Assembly: GCF_000336675.1 (NCBI RefSeq)
Contig: NZ_AOMB01000010.1
Coordinates: 18,005 to 82,004, forward strand
DNA: 64,000 nucleotides
Source: Halococcus hamelinensis 100A6
GTDB taxonomy: Archaea > Halobacteriota > Halobacteria > Halobacteriales > Halococcaceae
Direction: 5' to 3'
The notes beneath the pieces were generated by a model that worked only from the letters and a program-made list of their open reading frames with translations, was not told the origin of the DNA and made no database searches. Of the stretch, positions 16,026-24,863 are shown piece by piece. Both the position numbers and the translations under genes were made by a program. Every line of letters begins with the position of its first letter. The first letter of the stretch is position 1.

Positions 16026-16071
16026 TTAGCCATGTCTAACAGATATTTTAGTACGGGACAACTTATCTGTT
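16026..16071 (-). promoter_or_regulatory. Promoter and likely metal-regulator operators of the Nramp gene
   Basis: TTAGCCATGTCTAA (16026-16039) is a 12/14 palindrome with the TTAG...CTAA ends of DtxR/SirR-type operators. A second dyad, AACAGATA (16038-16045) with TATCTGTT (16064-16071), brackets a minus-strand TATA-like TACTAAAATA (16044-16053). The expected start site near 16020 lies next to the first dyad. Repression by metal-loaded regulator is therefore plausible. No regulator gene is in the window. Confidence 0.5.
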
Positions 16072-16155
16072 CCGACCGCCGAAGCCCGTCGTATCGATTC
16101 GAGACTCGGGCGCGAGGTGGATAAATCTATCAGGCTCGGCCCGCTATACCGACCG

Positions 16156-16668
16156 ATGGCAGAACGCGACGTTCCCGAGTGGGTCACCCTCACCGAGGGG
16201 GAGTCGGTGCTCTGGGACGGGCATCCAAGCCTCCGACTGATCGCACCCGCGGTCCTCGCGGGGCTGGTGCTCGTGCTCGGCGGGGTCGCGCTCGCGATCG
16301 TCGTGACCGACCCGACCCTCCGATGGCTGTTCCTCGTCGGCGTTCCGGCCGGCATCGCGGTCGCCGCGTGGTCGTACATCTCGGTCGTGAGCACCCGGTA
16401 CGTGCTGACCTCGGAGGAGGTCTACCGGAAGACCGGGCTCCTGAACCGAAACGTCGCCCAGATCCGGCTCGACCGGGTCCAGAACACGACCTGTAGCCAG
16501 TCGCTGACCGAACGGCTGTTCTCCTACGGCGACATCACGATCTACACCGCCGGCTCCGACACCATGGACATCACACTCAGCGACGTGCCGAACCCCCAGC
16601 AGGTGAACCGCCGTCTGACGGAGGCGCTCGACGCCGCCTCCACCTCGGGGGCGCGCGCCGGTCCGTGA
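16156..16668 (+). CDS. Membrane PH-domain (bPH2/YdbS-like) protein
   Basis: This is a 170-residue protein. After a short soluble start (TEGESVLWDGHPSLR, the usual PH-type opening) come two membrane helices at about residues 27-50 and 55-75. A bacterial PH-like domain follows (TRYVLTSEEVYRKTGLLNRNV, then RVQNTTCSQSLTERLFSYGDI). The ATG at 16156 is chosen because earlier in-frame codons are intergenic. Function is unknown; relatives are thought to shape membrane-associated complexes. Confidence 0.82.
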   Translation: MAERDVPEWVTLTEGESVLWDGHPSLRLIAPAVLAGLVLVLGGVALAIVVTDPTLRWLFLVGVPAGIAVAAWSYISVVSTRYVLTSEEVYRKTGLLNRNVAQIRLDRVQNTTCSQSLTERLFSYGDITIYTAGSDTMDITLSDVPNPQQVNRRLTEALDAASTSGARAGP

Positions 16669-16686
16669 GGTCTCGATAGAGCGAAC

Positions 16687-17562
16687 TCAGTACACCGTCG
16701 CGCCCTCACCGACGCGAGTTCGGAAGGCGCGGGCGGTGATGTCGGCCTCGGCGAACGCATCGAGCATCGCGCTCCCGATCGCCCGCCGGTCGCCCGCCCG
16801 ACACGCCGCTATCACCGTGGGTCCCGCGCCGCTCACCGTGACGCCCGTCGCGCCCGCCTCGCGCGCCGCCAGACAGACCGCATCGTAGCCGTCGATCAGC
16901 TCGGCCCGCGCGGGTGTCACCATCGGGTCCGCCATCCCCCGCCCGACGAGTTCGGGGTCGCCCCGGCACATCCCCACGGTGAGGCTCGCGGCGTTCCCCA
17001 CCGTCTCGACCACGTCGTTCATGTCCACCCGGTCGGGCACCACCCGCCGGGCGTCGCGGGTCGAGACTACGGTCTCGGGGAGGCAGGCGACCAGCGGGAT
17101 CGAGGTGTCGACCTGGGTGATACCGTCGGGGGTGGCGACCGTGAACCCGCCCAGGATGGAGGGTGCGACGTTGTCGGCGTGGGCCTCGCCCGACACCACG
17201 GCTTCGCCCTCGGCGGCGATCGGCACGAGTTCTTCCCTGGTGTAGTCACGGTCGTAGAGGTCGCGGAGGCCGACCGCGGCGGCGGCGGCGCTCGCGGCCG
17301 ACGAGCCGAGCCCCGAGGCCGGCCGGATCCCCTTGTCGATCTCGATGTGGGCGGGTGCGTCGAGCGCCTCGGCGACCGCGCCGACGGTGTTCTTCTCCGG
17401 GTCCTCCGGGATGTACTCGCTCCCGGTACCCGTGACCTCGATGGTGGTCTCGTCGGCCTTCGAGACTCGAACGATGTCCGCCGGGCGCGACAGCGCGACG
17501 CCGAAGACGTCGAACCCGCTGCCGAGGTTGGCGCTGGTCGCGGGAGCCCGGACGGTGAGCAT
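16687..17562 (-). CDS. thrB: Homoserine kinase
   Basis: This 291-residue GHMP-family kinase phosphorylates homoserine on the way to threonine. Motif 1 is near the N-terminus (TSANLGSGFDVFG). Motif 2 is the ATP loop PASGLGSSAASAAAA at about 82-96. Motif 3 is VTVSGAGPTVIA near the C-terminus. Length is normal for archaeal ThrB. The ATG at 17562 (MLTVRAPATSANLG) is clear. It is divergent from elp3 and no other threonine gene is nearby. Confidence 0.93.
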   Translation of the reverse strand: MLTVRAPATSANLGSGFDVFGVALSRPADIVRVSKADETTIEVTGTGSEYIPEDPEKNTVGAVAEALDAPAHIEIDKGIRPASGLGSSAASAAAAAVGLRDLYDRDYTREELVPIAAEGEAVVSGEAHADNVAPSILGGFTVATPDGITQVDTSIPLVACLPETVVSTRDARRVVPDRVDMNDVVETVGNAASLTVGMCRGDPELVGRGMADPMVTPARAELIDGYDAVCLAAREAGATGVTVSGAGPTVIAACRAGDRRAIGSAMLDAFAEADITARAFRTRVGEGATVY

Positions 17563-17681
17563 GGCCTGCGTTGCGCGCCTCCCCCCAAAAGGGTAGCGAC
17601 CACTCGGGGCCACCGTACACGGCTCGCTACGACGAGCAACAGGCTTATTCGAACGCCACGGCGATTCTCCCACCACTACCG

Positions 17682-19331
17682 ATGAGCACCGAGACCCCGG
17701 CGACCGAGACGGAGGCGTTCGAGCGGGTCTGTGAGACGCTGGTCGAACGAATTCTGGACGGAGAGATCGAGCGCGACGATGTCGAGTCGGCCAAACTCGA
17801 CGCGTGTTCGGAGTTCTCGGCCCCGAAGGTCCCGAAGAACTCGGAGATCCTCGACCGTGCGCCCGAGGGCCGCCGCGAGGAGCTCGAGAAAGTCCTCCAG
17901 CGAAAGCCCGTCAGAACCGCCTCGGGCGTCTCGCCGGTGGCGATCATGACCTCGCCGCAGATGTGTCCCCACGGGAAGTGTCTCTACTGTCCCGGCGGGC
18001 CGGCCTCCGAGTTCTCGAGTTCCCAGTCCTACACGGGCCACGAACCCGCCGCCGCACGCGGGGTGCAGAACGACTACGACCCCTACGGACAGGTCACTCT
18101 CCGGCTGAACCAGCTCCGCGAGATCGGCCACCCAGTGGATAAAGTCGAACTCATCCTGATGGGCGGGACGATGACCGCCCGGAGCCACGACTACCAGGAG
18201 TGGTTCGTCAAGCGCGCGCTCGAAGCCATGAACGACTTCGACCCCGCGGCCGAACCGACCCCCTCCGAGACGGAGAGCTTCGCACAGGATCCGGACGAGT
18301 ACGAGTTCGAGTATCTGGAGGACGTGATCGCCGAGAACGAACACGGCCGGATCCGGAACATCGGGACGACCTTCGAGACCAAACCCGACTGGTGTGACCC
18401 CGAACAGATCGACCGGATGCTCTCGCTGGGCGGCACGAAGGTCGAAGTCGGGGTCCAGACGACGTACGACGAGATCAACCGGGCGATGCACCGGGGCCAC
18501 GGCACCCAGGCCTCCGTCGACGCGAACCGACGGCTCCGGGATGCGGGCTTCAAGGTCGGCTTCCACATGATGCCCGGCCAGCCCGGCATGAGCCGGGAGA
18601 TGTGCATCGAGGACTTCAGACGGCTGTTCGAGGAGTCGGAGTGGCGGCCCGACTACCTCAAGATCTACCCGATGCTCGTGGTGCGCGGCACGCGGACCTA
18701 CGACATGTGGCGACAGGGCGAGTACGAACCGCTCGACAACGAGTCGGCCGCCGAGCTCGTCGCCGAGGTCAAGTCGATGATCCCGAAGTACGTCCGCCTG
18801 CAACGCGTCCAGCGCGACATACCGGCGGACTTCATCGACGCGGGCGTCTGGAAGTCGAACCTCCGCCAGCTCGCCCGCCAGCGGATGGAAAATCACGGCT
18901 GGAGCTGTGACTGCATCCGGTGTCGGGAGGTCGGGATGAACGACGACCCACCCGAGAACGTCGAGCGCGACGTGCTGACCTACGAGTCGGGCGGCGGCAC
19001 CGAGCAGTTCATCAGCTACGAGGATCCCGATCGAGACCTCCTCGTGGGGTTCTGTCGGCTCCGCTTCCCGAACGACCCGGTCAGAACGGAGCTTCGGAAC
19101 GCGGCCATCGTGCGTGAACTCCACGTCTACGGGCCGATGGTGGAGGTCGGTCAGCAAAGTGCGGATTGGCAGCACAAGGGCTACGGCGGGAAACTCCTCC
19201 GGCACGCCGAGGCGATGGCCGCCGACGCCGGCTACGACGAGCTCGCCGTGATCAGCGGCATCGGCGCGCGCGAGTACTACCACGACCGGGGCTACCGACA
19301 GGACGGCCCGTACGTCTCGAAACGGCTCTGA
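17682..19331 (+). CDS. elp3: Elp3: tRNA uridine-34 modification enzyme (radical SAM plus acetyltransferase)
   Basis: This 549-residue protein has a radical-SAM domain with the cluster motif CPHGKCLYC (CX4CX2C, about residue 100). It is followed by GGTMTARS and the substrate-pocket region. A C-terminal GNAT acetyltransferase domain has KGYGGKLLRHAEA and ends REYYHDRGYRQDGPYVSKRL. Archaeal Elp3 alone can carboxymethylate U34 of tRNA using acetyl-CoA. The ATG at 17682 is used. Its only promoter hint is CTTATT at 17644-17649. The old histone-acetyltransferase label should not be taken literally. Confidence 0.93.
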   Translation: MSTETPATETEAFERVCETLVERILDGEIERDDVESAKLDACSEFSAPKVPKNSEILDRAPEGRREELEKVLQRKPVRTASGVSPVAIMTSPQMCPHGKCLYCPGGPASEFSSSQSYTGHEPAAARGVQNDYDPYGQVTLRLNQLREIGHPVDKVELILMGGTMTARSHDYQEWFVKRALEAMNDFDPAAEPTPSETESFAQDPDEYEFEYLEDVIAENEHGRIRNIGTTFETKPDWCDPEQIDRMLSLGGTKVEVGVQTTYDEINRAMHRGHGTQASVDANRRLRDAGFKVGFHMMPGQPGMSREMCIEDFRRLFEESEWRPDYLKIYPMLVVRGTRTYDMWRQGEYEPLDNESAAELVAEVKSMIPKYVRLQRVQRDIPADFIDAGVWKSNLRQLARQRMENHGWSCDCIRCREVGMNDDPPENVERDVLTYESGGGTEQFISYEDPDRDLLVGFCRLRFPNDPVRTELRNAAIVRELHVYGPMVEVGQQSADWQHKGYGGKLLRHAEAMAADAGYDELAVISGIGAREYYHDRGYRQDGPYVSKRL

Positions 19332-19412
19332 GGGTCGGGTTATCGGATAGCGTCGTAGTTGGAACGGGGATGACGAGCTGCCGACGCGGGCGGGGTTTCG
19401 CAGAAAGCGAAC

Positions 19413-19613
19413 TCAGGCGTTGTTCATCCGGAGGGCGGTCTCCGCGCCGCAGACCATACACTCGGTTATCCGATAGGGCTCGCGGGAGAACTCCCGGTTC
19501 TCGCGCTTCTTGCTCTCGGTCCGGAGCTCTATCGAGACTGAATGTGGGGTGTCGCGTTCGCAGTCGTCGCAGGATTCGGTGAGGGCGTCTGCAGACTGAT
19601 TCGTGATCGACAT
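19413..19613 (-). CDS. Small zinc beta-ribbon protein
   Basis: This 66-residue protein has two CxxC knuckles, CDDC near residue 15 and CMVC near residue 52. They are separated by a beta-strand-rich section (HSVSIELRTES). It is the haloarchaeal type of single zinc ribbon I recall as DUF7835. The ATG at 19613 is preferred over the TTG just before it, because the TATA element at 19638-19646 is exactly 24 nt upstream. It may bind nucleic acid or protein; nothing more can be said. Confidence 0.78.
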   Translation of the reverse strand: MSITNQSADALTESCDDCERDTPHSVSIELRTESKKRENREFSREPYRITECMVCGAETALRMNNA

Positions 19614-19637
19614 CAATGCCCTCTGGGTGAGTCAAGG

Positions 19638-19646
19638 CTATAAAAA
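19638..19646 (-). promoter_or_regulatory. TATA box of the zinc-ribbon gene
   Basis: TTTTTATAG on the minus strand, 24 nt upstream of the ATG at 19613; a leaderless mRNA is expected. Confidence 0.6.
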
Positions 19647-19848
19647 CCCGATACCGTTATGCGCCGTTCGGACCGTTCATCCGACTCCACCGCCGAAGAC
19701 GGTCGATATCGGTCGTCTGAAACGGTCTTCGTCGTGTATCGTTTCACGGAAGAACGATGAAACGGTTGTGAACGGCCAAAAAGTATTTATGCACGAAACG
19801 ATCCGGCGGGACACGAGCGACTAAACGGGGCGGGGGAGTACGGCACGC

Positions 19849-20391
19849 ATGGACCAGGTGTTCGCGCCGTGGCGTATCGAGTGGGTCGAACGCGACGAGG
19901 AGTCCGAGGGCTGTGCGTTCTGTGAGCTCCCGGAGCGCGACGCCGACCGCGAGGCGCGGGTCGTCGCCCGGAGCGAGCACGCGTTCTGCCTCCTCAACAA
20001 CGCGCCCTACAACCCGGGTCACGCGATGGTGATCCCTTACCGGCACACCGGCGACTACGCGGCGCTCGACGAGGCCGAACTCCACGACCACTCGCGACTC
20101 GTCCAGCGCACGATCCGCGCGGTCGAGGCGGGGCTCGACCCCGACGGGCTGAACACCGGGATGAACCTCGGGGACGCCGCCGGGGGTTCGATCGGCGACC
20201 ACTGTCACACCCACGTCGTCCCGCGGTGGGCGGGCGACACCAACTTCATGCCGGTGGTGAGCGACACGAAGGTCATCGTCGAGGCGATCGACGACACCTA
20301 CGACCACCTCCGGACGGCGTTCGCGGACCAGGACGGCACGACGGGTCGGGGAACCGACGAGGCGGTCGTCGTGGACACCGACGCGCCCTGA
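19849..20391 (+). CDS. HIT-family nucleotide hydrolase/phosphorylase
   Basis: This 180-residue histidine-triad protein has the catalytic HCHTHVVPRW (HxHxH) at about 124-133. A zinc-type CAFC lies near residue 22. LLNNAPYNPGHAMVIPYRH is the usual substrate-binding stretch. It resembles the Ap4A phosphorylase/HIT group. The last 15 residues are a variable tail. The 5' region 19614-19848 is shared with the divergent zinc-ribbon gene and has an AT-rich AAAAAGTATTTATGC at about 19778. A GGGGGAG just before the start could act in ribosome binding. Confidence 0.9.
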   Translation: MDQVFAPWRIEWVERDEESEGCAFCELPERDADREARVVARSEHAFCLLNNAPYNPGHAMVIPYRHTGDYAALDEAELHDHSRLVQRTIRAVEAGLDPDGLNTGMNLGDAAGGSIGDHCHTHVVPRWAGDTNFMPVVSDTKVIVEAIDDTYDHLRTAFADQDGTTGRGTDEAVVVDTDAP

Positions 20392-20445
20392 CGCGTTCGT
20401 AGGACAGTCGAAGCGGCTTTGGTTCGCGCTCGCCGAGTTTCGGGC

Positions 20446-21411
20446 ATGGAGCGCGCGGCGGCGGTCAGACGTATCGGGCTGGTGGTGCTGGGGGCGAACG
20501 TCGTCCTCGCCGCCGCGAAGGGCTGGGTCTGGCTCGACACCGGCAGCCTCGCGGTCGGCTCCGAGGCCGTCAACAGCCTGATCGACGCCGCCTACGCGAC
20601 CGTCGTGCTCGCCGGGCTCTACCTCACCACCCAGCCCCCCGACAGCCAGCATCCCCACGGCCACGAGCGGATCGAGCCGTTCGTCGCGCTCGCGATCGCG
20701 CTCGCGATCTTTCTGACCGGGGGGACGATCCTCTGGGATTCGGTGACCGCCATCGTCTCGGGTGCGGCCACGGCCACCGAGAGCCCCGCCGCGCTCGTGG
20801 TGCTCGCCGCCGCCGCCGCCGTCAAGTTCGGGCTCTACCGGTACTGTCTCGCGGCGGGCCGAACCCACGACTCGCCCGCGCTGACCGCGACCGCGCTCGA
20901 CAACCGCAACGACATCCTCACCGCGAGCGCGGCGTTCGTCGGCGTGCTCGGGGCTCGCTTCGGCTTCCCGATCCTCGACCCGCTCGCCGCCGCCGTGGTC
21001 TCGGTCGGGATCCTCTTTACCGGAGTCGAAGTCGTCCGGGACAACGTCCCGTACCTCATCGGCGGCGCGCCTTCGGACGAACTCCAGAGTACGATCATCC
21101 GACGCGCGCTCGCCCACCCCGACGTCGAGGGGGCCCACGACGTCATCGCCCACTACGTCGGCCCGGAGATCGACGTCAGCCTCCACATCGAGGTCGAGGG
21201 CGACCGCACCCTCTCGGAGGCCCACGACATCGAGAGCGCGGTCGTGGCGTCGATCCGGACGCTCGACGCGGTCGACGACGTCTTCGTCCACGTCGACCCG
21301 AAGGAGCTCGGCGAGTGGAAGGCCGACCCCGAGACCGACCGACTGGTCCACGGGCGCGACACGCGACCCACGAACGGCGACGACCCGGCCGCCGACGGCG
21401 TGCGCGAGTGA
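20446..21411 (+). CDS. Cation diffusion facilitator (metal exporter)
   Basis: This 321-residue CDF transporter has six membrane helices, with metal-site residues in NSLIDAAYATV (helix 2) and ATALDNRNDIL (helix 5). QHPHGHERIEPF is the cytoplasmic loop that typically follows helix 3. A C-terminal cytosolic ferredoxin-like domain has HYVGPEIDVSLHIEVEGD. It exports Zn2+, Fe2+ or Mn2+ against protons; the metal is not determined. The ATG at 20446 (MERAAAVRRIG) replaces a longer frame that starts in non-coding DNA. It lies 55 nt after the HIT gene. Confidence 0.9.
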   Translation: MERAAAVRRIGLVVLGANVVLAAAKGWVWLDTGSLAVGSEAVNSLIDAAYATVVLAGLYLTTQPPDSQHPHGHERIEPFVALAIALAIFLTGGTILWDSVTAIVSGAATATESPAALVVLAAAAAVKFGLYRYCLAAGRTHDSPALTATALDNRNDILTASAAFVGVLGARFGFPILDPLAAAVVSVGILFTGVEVVRDNVPYLIGGAPSDELQSTIIRRALAHPDVEGAHDVIAHYVGPEIDVSLHIEVEGDRTLSEAHDIESAVVASIRTLDAVDDVFVHVDPKELGEWKADPETDRLVHGRDTRPTNGDDPAADGVRE

Positions 21412-21454
21412 GCCGCGTCGGGACCGCAGGCGCTCGCGAGCGGGTAACGACGCG

Positions 21455-21460
21455 TTTAAA
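21455..21460 (+). promoter_or_regulatory. TATA box of the S19e gene
   Basis: TTTAAA lies 24 nt before the ATG at 21485. That gives a leaderless transcript, as expected for a haloarchaeal ribosomal gene. Confidence 0.65.
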
Positions 21461-21484
21461 CCGCCGGACGAGCGTTTCGTATGT

Positions 21485-21940
21485 ATGGCAACTCTCTACG
21501 ACGTTCCGGCGGACGCGCTGATCGAGGCGCTCGCCGACCGGCTCGCGGACGAGGTCGAACAGCCCGACTGGGCGCGCTTTACGAAGACCGGCACGGGCCG
21601 CGAACTCCCGCCCGAACAGGACGACTTCTGGGTGACCCGCGCGGGGAGCCTCCTCCGGCGGGTCGCGGTCGACGGGGAGGTCGGCGTCGACCGACTCACC
21701 ACCGCCTACGGCGGCTCGAAGGGCGGTTCGAATCGGTATCAGGTCGCGCCCGCCCGGGCGACCGAGGGGAGCGGCAAGATCGTCCGAACCATCCTCCAGC
21801 AGCTCGAAGAGGTCGGCTACGTCGAGACCGCCGAGGGCGAGGGTCGACGCGTCACCGCCGAGGGCCGAAGCCTCCTCGACGAGACCGCGGGCGACGTGCT
21901 CGAAGACCTCGACCGCCCGGAACTCGAACGCTACGCCTGA
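21485..21940 (+). CDS. rps19e: Ribosomal protein S19e
   Basis: This 151-residue small-subunit protein is archaeal and eukaryotic only. It starts MATLYDVPADALIEALA. It includes the family hallmarks DFWVTRAGSLLRRV, TAYGGSKGGSNRY and a HTH-like IVRTILQQLEEVGYVE. It is fairly basic in the middle yet acidic overall. An ATG four bases upstream (21481) is out of frame. It usually sits with a DNA-binding PDCD5-like gene in archaea; that gene is not next to it here. Confidence 0.96.
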   Translation: MATLYDVPADALIEALADRLADEVEQPDWARFTKTGTGRELPPEQDDFWVTRAGSLLRRVAVDGEVGVDRLTTAYGGSKGGSNRYQVAPARATEGSGKIVRTILQQLEEVGYVETAEGEGRRVTAEGRSLLDETAGDVLEDLDRPELERYA

Positions 21941-22009
21941 ATCGACGAAGTACTTCTTCGGTTGCCGTTCGTTACGACCCGTCGACGAGCGCGTGCTGTT
22001 CGGTTCGGC

Positions 22010-22417
22010 TCAAGACGACCGCGTTCGGCCGCGCCGAAGGTAGGTGATGGCGACGGCGAGCGCGGCGAGCGCCTGGAACACGTACCCCACCACGACGAGC
22101 AGCCCGGCGGGACTCCCCGGGCCGGTCGTCGTGACCAGATAGGTTCCGAACGGCACCGCCCACTGGCCGCCGACCGCACAGATCGTCAGGAGGTCGACCC
22201 AGCCCTCGAACACGTCGTCGAGTATCGTCCCGTAGAACAGCACCGCGAGCGACCCGACCAACAGCGCGGTCGGGATCGAGCCGAGCCAGCCGGGGACCGA
22301 CTGCGCGCCACCGTAGAGGATCGGGTCGCGCAGGAGTGCGATGTAGGACTCGACGACGAACCCGACGGCTACCCCCGTGAATCCGGACAGACGGAGAACG
22401 AACGAAAATCGACTCAT
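22010..22417 (-). CDS. Four-helix membrane protein of unknown function
   Basis: This 135-residue protein has hydrophobic segments at about residues 7-27, 45-65, 76-95 and 103-125. The C-terminal tail is basic (RRGRTRSS). I do not recognise the family. It lies 24 nt downstream of the Tat-exported protein at 22442-23158 on the same strand, so the two are probably co-transcribed. It might anchor or help the exported partner, but this is only context. Confidence 0.72.
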   Translation of the reverse strand: MSRFSFVLRLSGFTGVAVGFVVESYIALLRDPILYGGAQSVPGWLGSIPTALLVGSLAVLFYGTILDDVFEGWVDLLTICAVGGQWAVPFGTYLVTTTGPGSPAGLLVVVGYVFQALAALAVAITYLRRGRTRSS

Positions 22418-22441
22418 AGAGACGGGACGAAGTCGAGGAAG

Positions 22442-23158
22442 TTAGGCTGCGGTGGTTCCCTCGTCGCCGGCGGCGCTCGCCTCGGCGTTCGAGGAGGTGA
22501 TCTCGGCGGTGACGGTGCCGTCGGGGTTCGTGACCTCGACGGTGAACGAGATGGTGGCCTCGGCCGCGTCGACGGACGTCCCGCCGATGCTCGTCGTCCC
22601 GGACGAGGTGAGCCGCAGCGTGACGTCCTGGCTCTGAGAAGCGCCCTGCGCGACGTTCGTCGGGAAACTGCTGGTCGTGATGTTCGTGCCGTCGATGATC
22701 GAGAGCGGCGCACACGTGACGGTCGCCAGCCCGTCGTAGCTGCTCATGTCGTCGGCGTCGAACGCGCCGATGGCGCTTGCGCTCGCGTCCGCGACGCCCG
22801 TCTCGGAGTAGACGGTGTGGGTCGCGCCGTCGACGTCGGCCGCGAGGTCGAAGTCGAAGCCGGAGACACCGCCACCGAAGTTCGCCCAGTCGAGGGTGAA
22901 CACCGGGGCGACGGTGACGTCCGTCACCTCGCCGGCGTTGGTCGTCACGGGAACCGTCCCGTCGCCGTTCTCCTGAAAGGTGCTCGCCGCGAGCGAGGGC
23001 TGGGTCCCGTACCAGAGCCCGAGCCCGCCGAGTGCGGCCACACCGACTGCACCGGCCGTCCCCCTCATCAGGCGTCGGCGGGTGAAGAACGTCGTCGGTT
23101 CGGTCGATTCGTCGTCGGATCCGGTGCCATCGAACTGAAATGCTGCTTCTTCGCTCAT
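22442..23158 (-). CDS. Tat-exported beta-rich surface protein
   Basis: This 238-residue protein has an acidic start, then a twin-arginine signal (FTRRRLMRGTAGAVG) and a hydrophobic core (about residues 35-55). A Ser/Thr-rich beta-sandwich-like region with no cysteine pairs or catalytic motif fills the rest. The N-terminal 27 residues before the RR motif are unusually long. Content (TSSGTTSIGGTSVDA) is like an adhesin or pilus-like subunit. Upstream DNA (23159-23362) is AT-rich compared with the surrounding sequence. It is new to me as a family. Confidence 0.72.
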   Translation of the reverse strand: MSEEAAFQFDGTGSDDESTEPTTFFTRRRLMRGTAGAVGVAALGGLGLWYGTQPSLAASTFQENGDGTVPVTTNAGEVTDVTVAPVFTLDWANFGGGVSGFDFDLAADVDGATHTVYSETGVADASASAIGAFDADDMSSYDGLATVTCAPLSIIDGTNITTSSFPTNVAQGASQSQDVTLRLTSSGTTSIGGTSVDAAEATISFTVEVTNPDGTVTAEITSSNAEASAAGDEGTTAA

Positions 23159-23298
23159 TTTTTCCTTCTATAGTGGCTGCTTCATTCGTACAGCCATGTT
23201 GATCCAGTAGAAACCTCACGTGGTTTAACTGGCTAGTAGTACGAACGGATACACTAAACATATATTTTTCTAAACTCGTCTCAACGATAGTATAGTTC

Positions 23299-23313
23299 TT
23301 TCACAGTGTGAAA
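23299..23313. terminator. Stem-loop TTTCACA-G-TGTGAAA downstream of carS
   Basis: A perfect 7-bp inverted repeat around one base, in the AT-rich gap 23159-23362 between the Tat protein start and the carS stop. On the minus strand it lies 50 nt past the carS stop and has a T-run on its 5' side. It could be a carS terminator or an operator for the next gene. Confidence 0.35.
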
Positions 23314-23362
23314 AACGTACATAGCACCGGTAGGGCGTTCCGTGACCCCGCGAGGCGCGCCG

Positions 23363-23908
23363 TCACCAGGGTTCGCTCTTCAGCCCGGAACGGTAGGCGA
23401 TGAAGTTGGTGCCGAGGTGGAGCAGCGGGGTGAGAACGAGCACGACCACGAGCACCGGCGGGGTGAACGTCGCCGCGAACCAGTCGAGCGCGGCGAGCGC
23501 GGCGAACACGAGGCTGCCGACGACGAAGTCGTACTGGTCGAGGCCGGGAAACGCCGCCCCGCGCTCGCGGCCCGTTCGACGTTTGAGCCCCGAGGCCGCG
23601 ATGTCGCCGACCATCGCGCCGAACGGGAGCGCGACCACCACGACCGGTGGAAACGTCGGTACGGGGAGACCGGTCGCGGCCGTGAACGTCGGTACGAGGG
23701 CGTTGAGGACGAGTGCGACCGCCGCGCCGGCGAGGGTGCCGACGGCGGTGCCCCGCCACGTCTTGCCGTCGCCGAGGAGTCGCGCCCCACCGCGGGTTCG
23801 GCCGCCGTCGATCGGTCGGCCCCCGCCGGCGAGGACCGCGGCGTTGTTCGGGACGTAGGCCGGCCCCATGGCCCAGATGGCGACGACGACGGTCTCGACG
23901 AGGCTCAC
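23363..23908 (-). CDS. carS: CDP-archaeol synthase
   Basis: This 181-residue membrane enzyme transfers CTP to unsaturated archaetidic acid, giving CDP-archaeol for archaeal polar lipids. It has about five hydrophobic segments. The catalytic cytoplasmic stretch is complete: GDGKTWRG, then GDIAASGLKRRTGRERG, then PGLDQYDFVVG. The start is GTG at 23908. A minus-strand AATTAAAG at 23931-23938 is 22 nt upstream, matching a TATA box. It is divergent from proline dehydrogenase. Confidence 0.92.
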   Translation of the reverse strand: MSLVETVVVAIWAMGPAYVPNNAAVLAGGGRPIDGGRTRGGARLLGDGKTWRGTAVGTLAGAAVALVLNALVPTFTAATGLPVPTFPPVVVVALPFGAMVGDIAASGLKRRTGRERGAAFPGLDQYDFVVGSLVFAALAALDWFAATFTPPVLVVVLVLTPLLHLGTNFIAYRSGLKSEPW

Positions 23909-23990
23909 GGCTTCGAGTCGCCGCGCGGGACTTTAATTCCCGCGGTCCGGGGAACGATACGCCTTTGGCGCTTTGGCAAAATTTGCAGGC

Positions 23991-24824
23991 ATGATACCAC
24001 CGATCGCGAACCGGTTCGTCGCCGGCGAGACCCACGGAGCGGTCGTCGACCACGCCCGCGAACTCGAAACCCGTGGGGTGCGGAGCATCTGCAACCGCCT
24101 CGGCGAACACTACACCGCGCCCGAACCCGCGGCCGCCGACCGCGACGCCTACCGCTCGCTCCTCGATGCGATCGCCGCCGCCGACGTCGGCGCGTGTATC
24201 TCGGTCAAGCCCTCACAGATCGGCCTCGACGTCTCCGAGGACTGCTTTCGCGACAACTTCGAGCAGATCGTCGACCACGCCGAGGAAAGCGGGACGTTCG
24301 TCTGGCTCGATATGGAGGACCACTCGACGACCGACCCCACGCTCGACGCCTACACCCACCACGCGAACGAGTACGAGCGGGTCGGGGTCTGCGTCCAGGC
24401 CAACCTCAAGCGCACCCCCGAGGACCTCCGCCGGCTCGCCGACTATCCCGGCAAGGTCCGGCTGGTGAAGGGGGCCTACGACGAACCCGGGCACCTCGCT
24501 CACCGGGGACGGGCGCAGGTCAACGACGCCTACCGCGGGTGTCTCGACGTCATGTTCGAGCGCTTCGACGGCGGCATCGCGGTCGCGAGCCACGACGCCG
24601 CGATGGTGAAACACGCCGTCGACCTGCGGGAGGAGTGGGGAACCGACTTCGAGATCCAGATGCTGATGGGGGTCAGAAACGAGGTTCAGTACGACCTCGC
24701 CGACCGCTACGACGTCTGGCAGTACGTTCCCTACGGCGGCAAGTGGTTCTCGTACTTCTCGCGCCGGGTGATGGAGCGCCGCGAGAACCTCACGTTCGCC
24801 CTCCGCGCGCTGGTCGGTCGATAG
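23991..24824 (+). CDS. Proline dehydrogenase
   Basis: This 277-residue single-domain PRODH (beta/alpha barrel, FAD-dependent) oxidises proline to pyrroline-5-carboxylate. Landmarks are SVKPSQIGLD, FVWLDMEDHS, VRLVKGAYDEP, and the C-terminal YVPYGGKWFSYFSRRVMERREN that closes over the substrate. Length fits the monofunctional archaeal and bacterial form. The ATG at 23991 (MIPPIANRFVAG) is chosen. The P5C dehydrogenase partner is not next to it. Confidence 0.92.
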   Translation: MIPPIANRFVAGETHGAVVDHARELETRGVRSICNRLGEHYTAPEPAAADRDAYRSLLDAIAAADVGACISVKPSQIGLDVSEDCFRDNFEQIVDHAEESGTFVWLDMEDHSTTDPTLDAYTHHANEYERVGVCVQANLKRTPEDLRRLADYPGKVRLVKGAYDEPGHLAHRGRAQVNDAYRGCLDVMFERFDGGIAVASHDAAMVKHAVDLREEWGTDFEIQMLMGVRNEVQYDLADRYDVWQYVPYGGKWFSYFSRRVMERRENLTFALRALVGR

Positions 24825-24863
24825 GGGAAGCGCTGATAACGCCTCCCGCGTATCTTCGACCGA

